Below are positions 1 through 6,880 of a stretch of DNA of 12,537 nucleotides, in pieces. How positions within the stretch are numbered: the first letter of the stretch is position 1; every line of letters starts with the position of its first letter. The notes under the pieces were generated by a model that was not told where the DNA came from, searched no databases, and saw only the letters and a program-made list of their open reading frames with translations. The stretch spans positions 1 to 12,537 of the forward strand of contig CAZQQX010000038.1 in NCBI GenBank assembly GCA_964595565.1, in the 5' to 3' direction. The position numbers and the translations under genes are program-made. Source of the stretch: JAQVEM01 sp964595565 (GTDB lineage Bacteria; Actinomycetota; Humimicrobiia; Humimicrobiales; Humimicrobiaceae).

Positions 1-50
1 GATACCTTGATTTTGATAAAATAATTTTTCCAACCATACAATCAATCTAA

Positions 51-66
51 CTAGGAGCTTGTCCGA
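51..66. repeat. Left terminal inverted repeat of the IS with flanking CTAG
   Basis: GAGCTTGTCCGA (55-66) is the exact reverse complement of 1779-1790. The preceding CTAG matches the CTAG outside the right end, so up to 16 bp can be counted as inverted repeat. Confidence 0.9.
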
Positions 67-183
67 AAACAATCAATTAGAATCAGCGGGAACAAGCACC
101 TTTTATTAATTTTATTCATTTTATTAAAAAATCTTAAAATGTTTTTGCTTTTTGATCTAACACAAGCCTGTATTAACTACATG

Positions 184-1671
184 CTATGCCATAACTTCTA
201 CAATCCCCTCCTTTAGGGAAGCATTCTTACTATCTTTTATTCTTTTTACTATCTTTTTAAAGTTTGATACCGCACATACAAGGGAAAATTCACCACCTGC
301 CTTATCATGGCCCCTTAAGCTGAACCTCCTGAAGCCACCTGTCTTTATCTGTCCGAATACGGGTTCAACAATTACCTTCCTCTTTGCATATATCTTTTTT
401 GAAGATTCGCTTTTCATCTTGGCTGCCATAGAGTGCAGCACAAGCGCCTTATCATCAAGATACATAACAGCAGCTCTTTTTCTTTTGGCAATGCATTTTA
501 AGTAGGTGCATCCGGCACAGACATCGCCGCGTGACCTATAAATCCTTCTTTTATTTTTTGATTTGTAAACCAGCACGCGGCTGGCAGGACAGATAAATAT
601 ATCTTTTGCCCTATCGTATGAAAAAAGACAGCTGCCTATTTTACTTTTACTATCCGGTATTTTCTCTTTTTCCCCTTTTCCTACTGCAAAATATCCGTCA
701 ATTCCCGAGACATTAAGTTCACTTATATTATCCGGGGTGGCATAGCCCTTATCAAGAGTCATAACAGAAGGAAGTGAGCCTGTATTATTTTTTATCTGGT
801 TAAGTGCCGGCTTTAGTTCGTTTTTATCATTTTCATTTACCGAAAGATGCTGGCTAACTATTATCTGGTCTTTTGAGTCTACACCTATCTGGCCGTTGTA
901 GCAGTACTCAAAATTTCCCCTTGTCTTCATGAGCTTTGCCCCGGTATCGGCATAGCTTATCTGGGACGAATCTTTTATTTGTTTTTTAGGTTTTTGTTTG
1001 CTATGTCTTTCTTCCAGTGCCTTTTTTACTCTTTTTATCCTGGCAAGTCTATCCTTTTTTATCTTAATATCATCAGGGATAGAGTATCCTGTGCCGTTAT
1101 GGTAGATTCTGTCTTCTGCTCTGTCAGAATCATCTGCTTTCTTCAGTAGCTCTTCTATTTCATGCTCCAGTTTTTCATAGTTATCATTTAATCTTTTGTA
1201 GCTTGCTGCCTTGTATTTTGAGGTATTGGCATAGAACTTGGAGCCGTCAAGGCTCACATGGCCAAGTGAAACCATCCCCAGACTTTTAGCTATGGCGACA
1301 CTTTGAACAAAGCAGCTTTTAAAAAACTGCCAGTTATTTTTCCTGAAGTCTGAAAGCACCCTGAAGTTGGGGCAGTTTAGGTGGGATATGTACATAAAGG
1401 AAAGATCCTTTTTACACCTGTTCTCTATTTTCCTGGAACTGAATATCCCCTGGCTGTAGGCATAGATTAGTATGGCTGTTATCAGCCTCGGATGATATGC
1501 ATGCTGTCCGGCCATGCTGTATTTGTTCTCCAGGGTACTTGTGTCTATCTGGGAGAATATATCTTCATATACAAAACATTCATCATCTTCTGGCAGAAGG
1601 TCAAATACATTTTCTGCTAAAAGCTTTCTCCCGTTATATTCTTGTGGGTCTTTTTTAAATGGTACTGGCAT
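184..1671 (-). CDS. IS1182-family DDE transposase
   Basis: A 495-residue cut-and-paste transposase that would bind the terminal repeats and move the element. The N-terminal third (about 55-125) is a DUF772-type domain. A Lys/Glu-rich, probably coiled-coil insertion follows (about 158-225), then the RNase H-like DDE core. Probable catalytic residues are D142 (in LDGSK), D307 (in LDKGY) and E436 (in VEPVFGQIK). A cysteine group (C361, C385, C388, C393) lies before the last catalytic residue, as in many relatives. The length is normal for the family and there is no frameshift. The ATG is preceded by an AGGAAAG ribosome site about 5 nt away and by an extended -10 promoter inside the element. Only the activity is inferred. 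Confidence 0.95.
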   Translation of the reverse strand: MPVPFKKDPQEYNGRKLLAENVFDLLPEDDECFVYEDIFSQIDTSTLENKYSMAGQHAYHPRLITAILIYAYSQGIFSSRKIENRCKKDLSFMYISHLNCPNFRVLSDFRKNNWQFFKSCFVQSVAIAKSLGMVSLGHVSLDGSKFYANTSKYKAASYKRLNDNYEKLEHEIEELLKKADDSDRAEDRIYHNGTGYSIPDDIKIKKDRLARIKRVKKALEERHSKQKPKKQIKDSSQISYADTGAKLMKTRGNFEYCYNGQIGVDSKDQIIVSQHLSVNENDKNELKPALNQIKNNTGSLPSVMTLDKGYATPDNISELNVSGIDGYFAVGKGEKEKIPDSKSKIGSCLFSYDRAKDIFICPASRVLVYKSKNKRRIYRSRGDVCAGCTYLKCIAKRKRAAVMYLDDKALVLHSMAAKMKSESSKKIYAKRKVIVEPVFGQIKTGGFRRFSLRGHDKAGGEFSLVCAVSNFKKIVKRIKDSKNASLKEGIVEVMA

Positions 1672-1713
1672 TTGCTCTTTCCTATAATAATTTTTATGAT
1701 ATTTATATTAATT

Positions 1714-1722
1714 ATTATAGCA
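1714..1722 (-). promoter_or_regulatory. Extended -10 promoter of the transposase
   Basis: On the minus strand this reads TGCTATAAT, a perfect extended -10 (TGnTATAAT), about 36 nt plus start-site offset upstream of the transposase ATG. No good -35 is visible, which is tolerable for extended -10 promoters. It lies inside the element, so expression would not depend on the insertion site. Confidence 0.55.
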
Positions 1723-1778
1723 TATTTGTTTAATTACTTTTATATGTTTTTAGGCTTATATTCATTTAATTTGTATTC

Positions 1779-1794
1779 TCGGACAAGCTCCTAG
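1779..1794. repeat. Right terminal inverted repeat of the IS with flanking CTAG
   Basis: TCGGACAAGCTC (1779-1790) followed by CTAG (1791-1794). It pairs perfectly with the left end. Positions 1791-1793 also form the TAG stop codon of the neighbouring minus-strand HD gene. Confidence 0.9.
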
Positions 1795-2912
1795 GTAAAA
1801 TCAGCATATATCTTCCCAAAATTTATTCCTTCAATTACTTTTGACTTATACTTTTTCTTTAATTTCTTTTTGGCATAGATTAAATTTTCATTCTTTATAC
1901 CATTTTTTAAAGCAAGATAGGCTTCTATAAAAGCCGCCAGGTCATCCGCACCCTTCACCAGCGTGCCATTCCTGCCGACTATATCTAAAAATTCATTTTC
2001 GGTAAACATTCTTATATCCTTATGCCAGGTTTCAGGAAGAAGCTTATATATTTTTTTCTCCATTTCCTCGATCTCGTAATCTTTTATAAGCTCATCAAGC
2101 CCCCTAATTGATTTTTTTACAGGATTAATTATATCCCGGGTCAGAACCTCCGGAAGGTCATGAAAGAGCCCGGTGAAATAATTATTTATGCAGTTTTCTT
2201 CTTCCAGCCTTGCTTCGTAGGAAAATATTAATGACAGGATAGCAACTATCAACATATGCCCGAGCACAGAAGTTTTTGGTATCCGGTAGAGATGGCTCCA
2301 CCTCTGCTGAAAACGCAGCTGCCCGCATATATCGGCAAATTCAACCAGTTTTTTTTCACCGCTAAAAGCTTCCATGCATTTTAAATCACTATATTTCTTT
2401 CTCTCCCTTAAATTGCTTTCGGCAATCTCCTCAACCAGATAAACCCTGGGGTTGGCCGATTTTATAATATCAAATTCCCACTCTGTAACATAAAAATGTG
2501 CTCCGCTTACAATCCTTTTTTCAAAGGTCTCTTCCTCCTCGGTAAGATATTTTTTGAAACGTGAATTAAAATCTCTGCCTATCTCTTTTGTAAAAGGACT
2601 TATTCTTTCAAAAACCCACCAGTTCAGCTCCCTGTACCTTTCCCTGTCCTTTCTTATCCTGTCAACCAGTGGAGGTTTGAGATCCGTTAGCGTAATCCTC
2701 TTAAACATTTCAAAAAGACCGATTTCTATAATTTCAATCCAGTTAACATTTCTATTTTCCATGCTCTCCGCGCACTTACCCATAATATAGGCAACAATCA
2801 TTTTCTGGGCTTGTTTATCAAGCTCTATAAGTTCAATAGTGCGAATCTGGTCGTTCCACCTCTGCATGCTGGCAGATTCGTATATTTTTAATAAAAGTGG
2901 TTTCTTTATCAT
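1791..2912 (-). CDS. HD-domain protein, YfbR-like 5'-nucleotidase with N-terminal extension
   Basis: A 373-residue soluble protein. Residues about 200-345 match the YfbR-type HD metal phosphohydrolase pattern: an R-W pair (204-205), H219, H251-D252, E255 (HDLPEV, then NPVK) and a distal Asp (D323 in VKGADD). In YfbR the equivalent residues bind the divalent metal and cleave deoxynucleoside 5'-monophosphates, so that activity is plausible. The first 200 residues are a mostly helical extension absent from the roughly 200-residue E. coli enzyme; I do not recognise it. Translation starts at ATG with GGAAG 4 nt upstream. An insertion sequence abuts the stop codon, but the protein is not truncated. 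The substrate is inferred. Confidence 0.8.
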   Translation of the reverse strand: MIKKPLLLKIYESASMQRWNDQIRTIELIELDKQAQKMIVAYIMGKCAESMENRNVNWIEIIEIGLFEMFKRITLTDLKPPLVDRIRKDRERYRELNWWVFERISPFTKEIGRDFNSRFKKYLTEEEETFEKRIVSGAHFYVTEWEFDIIKSANPRVYLVEEIAESNLRERKKYSDLKCMEAFSGEKKLVEFADICGQLRFQQRWSHLYRIPKTSVLGHMLIVAILSLIFSYEARLEEENCINNYFTGLFHDLPEVLTRDIINPVKKSIRGLDELIKDYEIEEMEKKIYKLLPETWHKDIRMFTENEFLDIVGRNGTLVKGADDLAAFIEAYLALKNGIKNENLIYAKKKLKKKYKSKVIEGINFGKIYADFT

Positions 2913-3208
2913 AAAACTTCCGGCATCCCGTTTTTCATTATAAAATTAAACTATCATCTGTACCCGGCTCAACTGCCACAGAGCGCGCTGTTCTAATATC
3001 ATAAATTAGTGTATATCATAGATATCAATTCTTCAAACAAAAGTTGATTTTTTACCGGACTCGAGAAATAAACTCCTTCTGAAAAGCTGCTGCTTTTTAT
3101 TTTTAAAGCTGATTCCGATATTTTTTTAAAACTCAAAAGTTTATTATAATTGTAGCCTTTTACTGTATAATATATGAAGAAAAATTAAAAAAATTTAAAA
3201 ATAAAAAA
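2913..3208. other. Divergent intergenic region
   Basis: About 300 bases without a gene, between the HD gene (leftward) and the DUF2007-GNAT operon (rightward). A leftward TATAAT lies at 2937-2942 but has no convincing -35. A rightward TATAAT lies at 3166-3171. Sequence in between includes a GC-richer patch (about 2968-2992) that I cannot assign. No open reading frame, RNA gene or strong terminator is visible. Confidence 0.6.
3166..3171 (+). promoter_or_regulatory. -10 box of the DUF2007-GNAT operon
   Basis: A perfect TATAAT, 37 bases before the ATG at 3209. No recognisable -35 stands at the normal distance, so this is a partial promoter assignment. The predicted leader is about 30 nt, very A-rich, with no Shine-Dalgarno sequence. 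Confidence 0.45.
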
Positions 3209-3430
3209 ATGGACGAACTTGTTACAGTCAGAACTTTTGCCTCGAGAATAGAAGCGGAGATTGCCAGAAGTTATCTTGAAAGTTACGGTATTAAAACCGA
3301 GATATCATCAGATGATGCCGGTCAGAGCTATCCCTCGCTTCAGAGTGTAAGAGGAGTAAAGCTCCTGACTTCCAGAAAGAACATTAAAAAAGCTATAAAT
3401 CTACTTAACAAAAAACCCTCAGATGATTAA
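3209..3430 (+). CDS. DUF2007-family small protein (putative signal transducing protein)
   Basis: A 73-residue protein that fits the DUF2007 family over its whole length. It opens with a strand (LVTVRTFAS), then a helix containing EAEIARSYLESYGI, then a basic C-terminal segment (VKLLTSRKNIKKAINLLN). The fold is small alpha/beta with no membrane segment. Family members are annotated only as possible signal-transducing or adaptor proteins, with no known reaction. It is first in a two-gene operon, and its last 8 bases overlap the start of the acetyltransferase gene, which implies translational coupling. The ATG has an A-rich leader without a clear ribosome site. Confidence 0.85.
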   Translation: MDELVTVRTFASRIEAEIARSYLESYGIKTEISSDDAGQSYPSLQSVRGVKLLTSRKNIKKAINLLNKKPSDD

Positions 3431-4055
3431 ATCTAAAAACTCCGACAACGAACTAAATGACGTAAGTATAAATAAACTAAATCCTGACGATATCAACCAT
3501 TACCTTGAAATATCACTTGAAGCCTTTTTTGAAAAACTAAAGTTTGTATTCAGCTCCAGAGAAGAAGCTGCATTTTATATCATAAGAGAAGAAATTTTCA
3601 GAAATATTGACAATGGAAGATATTATGCTGCCATCTCTGCCGGTAAAATAATCGGGGTTATTGAACTTGTAACCAGGGAAAGCCTAAAAAATTATATCAG
3701 AAACTTCCATACTTACGTCAAATACCTTGGATTCTTAAAAGCCTGTAAAGCTTTCACTCTTTCATCTTTTGACATTCCAAAACTAAACCCGGATACAGTA
3801 TATATTGATAACCTGGCAGTTGAAAATTCCCATCAAAGAAAGGGCGTTGGCCTGAAAATGCTCTCTTTTGCCGAAGAATTTGCCAGGAGAACCGGAAAAA
3901 ATATCTTAAAGCTATGGGTCGCAGAAAAAAATAAGAAAGCTTATAACCTGTATAAAAAATTTGGCTTTATCGATATGACAAAGAAGTCTTCACGAATCCT
4001 GGAAAAATATACCGGGTACCGCGGCTGGATATATATGAAAAAAGAAATCTCTTAA
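3423..4055 (+). CDS. GNAT-family N-acetyltransferase
   Basis: A 210-residue acetyl-CoA-dependent acyltransferase. The signature acetyl-CoA pyrophosphate loop is QRKGVG (138-143), preceded by the beta-4 strand VYIDNLAVENSH. It is followed by the typical helix and the motif NKKAYNLYKKFGF (170-182), whose tyrosines are usual near the CoA thiol. A longer segment between residues 85 and 125 (basic and hydrophobic) probably forms the acceptor site. The acceptor cannot be told from sequence; small molecules and protein N-termini are both possible. The ATG lies inside the preceding DUF2007 gene with no Shine-Dalgarno of its own, so translation is probably coupled. The stop codon overlaps the stop of the opposing hydrolase gene. 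Confidence 0.9.
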   Translation: MIKSKNSDNELNDVSINKLNPDDINHYLEISLEAFFEKLKFVFSSREEAAFYIIREEIFRNIDNGRYYAAISAGKIIGVIELVTRESLKNYIRNFHTYVKYLGFLKACKAFTLSSFDIPKLNPDTVYIDNLAVENSHQRKGVGLKMLSFAEEFARRTGKNILKLWVAEKNKKAYNLYKKFGFIDMTKKSSRILEKYTGYRGWIYMKKEIS

Positions 4056-4894
4056 TCTTCTTTATATTTGCCCGAAATAAAATTTCTTATACCCTCAATA
4101 AAAACCTGCTCTGATTTTATATAACTATTGTTATGACCTCCCGAAATCTTTAAAAGCTTTTTGGGTTCATTTGCATGCTCGTACAGTCTTGCAGCATGTG
4201 AAAATGGTATATAGTCATCTTCGCTGCTGTGAATTATTAATACCGGGCGCACTACCTCTTTTATATAATCTATCGCAGGGTAATCGTATTTTAGAAATTT
4301 TCTTACAGGTAGATAAGGATACATCTCCGACGCAATATCCTTTAGTGAAGTAAAGGTTGAATCAAGTATAAGTACTCCTTTTTTTACTTCCCCCGCCAGC
4401 CGGGCCGCAACAGAACCCCCCAGGGATCTGCCGTATATTATGATGTTTTCAGGACTTATTTTTCGTGTCCCCGCCAGATACTCCCATGCCGCCCTGGCAT
4501 CAAGGTATGTTCCCTCCTCGGATGGTTTTCCCTCGCTCTTCCCATATCCCCTATAATCAATTATAAATACCGATAGCCCTAATTTACTATAAAGATATTT
4601 TATAAGAGCAAGCCTGGTTGAAATATTACCACCATTCCCGTGGAAAAAGAGCACCACCTCTTTACGTGCTTTGCAGGGGATAAACCAGCCTGAAAGATTT
4701 ACCCCGTCAGGAGACCTGAATATAATTTCTTCAAAATACAGCTTTATATCAAAAGGGGTAGCCAGAATTTCTTTTTCCGGACAATAAACATAATGGGACT
4801 GCATAAAAAAATTGTATATAGCTGAAACAACATAAATAATTACCATTACCGCTATAAGTAGTCCGAGTCCGCTTATTATTCTAAGATACAACAT
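4052..4894 (-). CDS. Membrane-anchored alpha/beta hydrolase (BEM46/ABHD13-like)
   Basis: A 280-residue serine hydrolase. A single hydrophobic segment (about residues 5-30) should anchor it in the cytoplasmic membrane. The alpha/beta hydrolase domain follows, with the oxyanion-region motif HGNGGN (85-90), the nucleophile elbow GRSLGG (S157), the probable acid D226 (EDDYIP) and H254 in GGHNN. This pattern matches the BEM46/ABHD13 group, whose natural substrates are mostly unknown esters or lipids. Which side of the membrane the catalytic domain faces is uncertain. The gene is 8 nt downstream of the transglutaminase-like gene and is probably co-transcribed with it. Its ribosome site is weak (AGAG next to the ATG). 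No terminator is visible at the 3' end. Confidence 0.9.
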   Translation of the reverse strand: MLYLRIISGLGLLIAVMVIIYVVSAIYNFFMQSHYVYCPEKEILATPFDIKLYFEEIIFRSPDGVNLSGWFIPCKARKEVVLFFHGNGGNISTRLALIKYLYSKLGLSVFIIDYRGYGKSEGKPSEEGTYLDARAAWEYLAGTRKISPENIIIYGRSLGGSVAARLAGEVKKGVLILDSTFTSLKDIASEMYPYLPVRKFLKYDYPAIDYIKEVVRPVLIIHSSEDDYIPFSHAARLYEHANEPKKLLKISGGHNNSYIKSEQVFIEGIRNFISGKYKED

Positions 4895-4902
4895 CTCTAT
4901 TT

Positions 4903-6708
4903 TTAATATTTTTGATTAAAGCTCTTTATCATATTAGCATAATAATCAAATAATTCCGTCAGAAGACCAATAAATAAGGTGTGCTCATTCATGCTGCACT
5001 CGTAATTGTCGCTTCTCATACACTTTATCTGCTCTTCTTTGTGCTGAATAATCCTGTATGATATTTCTACAAGTTTATTCCTGTCCGAGGCGTAACTTTC
5101 GGGATAACTGATTTCTTCCAGTTCTTTTGAGAGTTCTTCGAGTCTGACTAAAAAAGTTTCTTCTACCGCAATTTCTCCGGGGTCATTAAATATCCACTCT
5201 TCAGAGTGCGCCAGATTAACATGATTTATAGCGGCATTATACTCCGAAAGAGTGTTTCCCACGCTCTCCAGAAACCTGTCTTCGTTTATTATAGCTGTAT
5301 CCTGTATATCCAGACCGCTAACTTTATAGGTAGTTCCTTTCAGAACATCCGGTTCAACATTTCCTTCCCATGAGTAATAAAATCCACCGGGATAGTAATT
5401 TACCCCGTCTATCAAAATACTCCTGTAAAAAACCCCGGACCCTTTATATGTTTCCATATTAAGATAATAGTTGTAAGACATAAATCCACTTTCAGTTGTT
5501 ATGTCCACTGGAACCCATCCATACCCCGGAAGCTTTATTTCTGCCCAGGCATGGCCATACTGAAGACTGCGGTTCCCCTCTTCCAGTATACTAAATACCG
5601 GAACGCCCTGCACAAACTTGGCAGGAATCCCGGCTTCCCTGCATAAAGCTATGAAAAGAATGGCGTAATCAGTACAAACCCCTTTTCCTGAATTTATTAT
5701 ATCCGAAGCATATCTATAGCTTTTTACCTTCTCTTCCAATTTTTCTTCATCGTACACCATCCTGTTTGCTACATAATCATACAATCTTTCCGCTATCAGT
5801 ATCGGTTCTGTCTCTTCACCAACTACTGTTTTTACCGTAGATTTAATCTGCCTCGAATCACTGTCTATATAATACTCGGCACCGGTATAAAGAGCTAAAT
5901 CTTTATCTCCAGGATTATATGATTCATTTAACCCGTTTCCGGACTGCAGGTACTCATATTCGCACAGAATTGCATCACAATTTATATATGCATTCGCTGA
6001 TTCTCCCGGCGGAAGGTCACCCAGATTAAACTTTGCAATAATATTATAATCATCGCTATAAACCTCATCCATTTCACCATAATTGGATTTACGGCCATTT
6101 ATAACCTGGAATGGTCTATATGTCTGTGGAACCTGAATCAGGCATACCACATCTTCTATCCCGAGGGGACTATTATTGGTTATGACATACTCTATCCCCA
6201 CTGTTACCTCATATGACCCGGTAACTAAAATATTCTGATTAATTTCGACCAGATATATCTTTCTTGAAATTTTAACCGGATCATTCCTATCATCAACTGT
6301 CAGGATTATTATGTATTCCCCGGTATGGTCAAAAACATAAGAAACTTTCTCCCCATAGATTACCTCTTCGTCTCCTATCTGCCAGGTGTACTTTAAGACA
6401 TCACCACTTGCATCCGGGGGGCCTCCGGCAGAAAAATAAACAGGGCTCCCCACTTTAAAATAGTCATCACCTGAACCGTGCTGGAATATATTAATAACAG
6501 TTACCGGCAGGATATTTTCCGGTATCTTATTTCCAGTGGGTTCAATGTTCTGAAGTTCTTCACCCCCAACAATTGTCTGTCCATTATCGGAATTAGTTTT
6601 ACTTCCATCTAAATTTTTGAACTCCAGCATGCATCCATTATTAACCGCGGCTAAAAATAAAAACATAAAAATGGTTACTGCCCCCGTTATTACTTTTGTT
6701 TTTTTCAT
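4903..6708 (-). CDS. Secreted PKD and transglutaminase-like domain protein (possible lipoprotein)
   Basis: A 601-residue exported protein. It begins with a signal peptide (KKTK, then a hydrophobic run to about residue 22). C26 in NNGC could be a lipidation site, but the lipobox is poor. Domains in order: a low-complexity linker (30-70); a PKD-like beta-sandwich (about 80-155, with FSAGGPPDASGD and YTWQIGD); a second beta-rich region (165-250); a transglutaminase-like cysteine protease fold (about 300-410); and a helical, Glu-rich C-terminal region (about 480-601). The Cys-His-Asp triad is intact: C345 (GKGVCTDYA), H386 (YGHAWAEI) and D402 (WVPVDIT). Such proteins may cleave or cross-link surface peptides; the substrate is unknown. 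No clear Shine-Dalgarno precedes the ATG. Confidence 0.88.
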   Translation of the reverse strand: MKKTKVITGAVTIFMFLFLAAVNNGCMLEFKNLDGSKTNSDNGQTIVGGEELQNIEPTGNKIPENILPVTVINIFQHGSGDDYFKVGSPVYFSAGGPPDASGDVLKYTWQIGDEEVIYGEKVSYVFDHTGEYIIILTVDDRNDPVKISRKIYLVEINQNILVTGSYEVTVGIEYVITNNSPLGIEDVVCLIQVPQTYRPFQVINGRKSNYGEMDEVYSDDYNIIAKFNLGDLPPGESANAYINCDAILCEYEYLQSGNGLNESYNPGDKDLALYTGAEYYIDSDSRQIKSTVKTVVGEETEPILIAERLYDYVANRMVYDEEKLEEKVKSYRYASDIINSGKGVCTDYAILFIALCREAGIPAKFVQGVPVFSILEEGNRSLQYGHAWAEIKLPGYGWVPVDITTESGFMSYNYYLNMETYKGSGVFYRSILIDGVNYYPGGFYYSWEGNVEPDVLKGTTYKVSGLDIQDTAIINEDRFLESVGNTLSEYNAAINHVNLAHSEEWIFNDPGEIAVEETFLVRLEELSKELEEISYPESYASDRNKLVEISYRIIQHKEEQIKCMRSDNYECSMNEHTLFIGLLTELFDYYANMIKSFNQKY

Positions 6709-6782
6709 TTACTTTTATATTACAGATAAAGTTTGAATATAAATAAAAATTTAATTTTTTTATTTTATAACTTCAATTAAAC

Positions 6783-6809
6783 ACTATAAAAAACTTTATA
6801 TGGTGTCAA
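6783..6809 (-). promoter_or_regulatory. Probable promoter of the transglutaminase-hydrolase operon
   Basis: On the minus strand, TTGACA (6804-6809) and TATAGT (6783-6788) are separated by 15 bp, a little short. It lies just beyond the permease terminator and would give a leader of about 70 nt. A second weaker candidate, TTGAAG-17-TAAATT, lies between this and the gene. Confidence 0.4.
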
Positions 6810-6814
6810 ATAAC

Positions 6815-6852
6815 AATGAAACCGGCCGGTGAAATTACCGGCCAGTTTCATT
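6815..6852 (-). terminator. Intrinsic terminator of the purine permease gene
   Basis: A 16-bp stem (6815-6830 with 6837-6852, 15 of 16 complementary and one G-T wobble) closes a 6-nt loop. The GGCCGGT core is unusually GC-rich for this region. On the minus strand it is followed by GTTATTTG, a modest T-rich tract. It begins 28 nt after the permease stop codon. Confidence 0.75.
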
Positions 6853-6880
6853 TAATTTCATATCCGAAATAATTCCTGTT

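Larger units (their letters stand above)
51..1794 (-). mobile_element. IS1182-family insertion sequence, apparently intact
   Basis: A complete insertion sequence of about 1.74 kb. It holds one full-length DDE transposase on the minus strand between matching 12-bp terminal inverted repeats (55-66 and 1779-1790). The palindrome CTAG flanks both ends (51-54 and 1791-1794). It is best read as a 4-bp target duplication, because removing the element and one CTAG gives a continuous sequence in which the neighbouring HD gene keeps its stop codon. CTAG could instead be part of a 16-bp inverted repeat. The 117 bases between the left repeat and the transposase stop hold no gene. The near-perfect ends, intact reading frame and recognisable promoter suggest recent insertion and a possibly active element. 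Bases 1-50 are native flank with no recognisable gene. Confidence 0.9.

Noticed and set aside
3082..3097. Hairpin AAAAGC-TGCT-GCTTTT followed by a T-rich run
   Set aside because: The stem is only 6 bp and no plus-strand gene ends upstream, so there is nothing for it to terminate.
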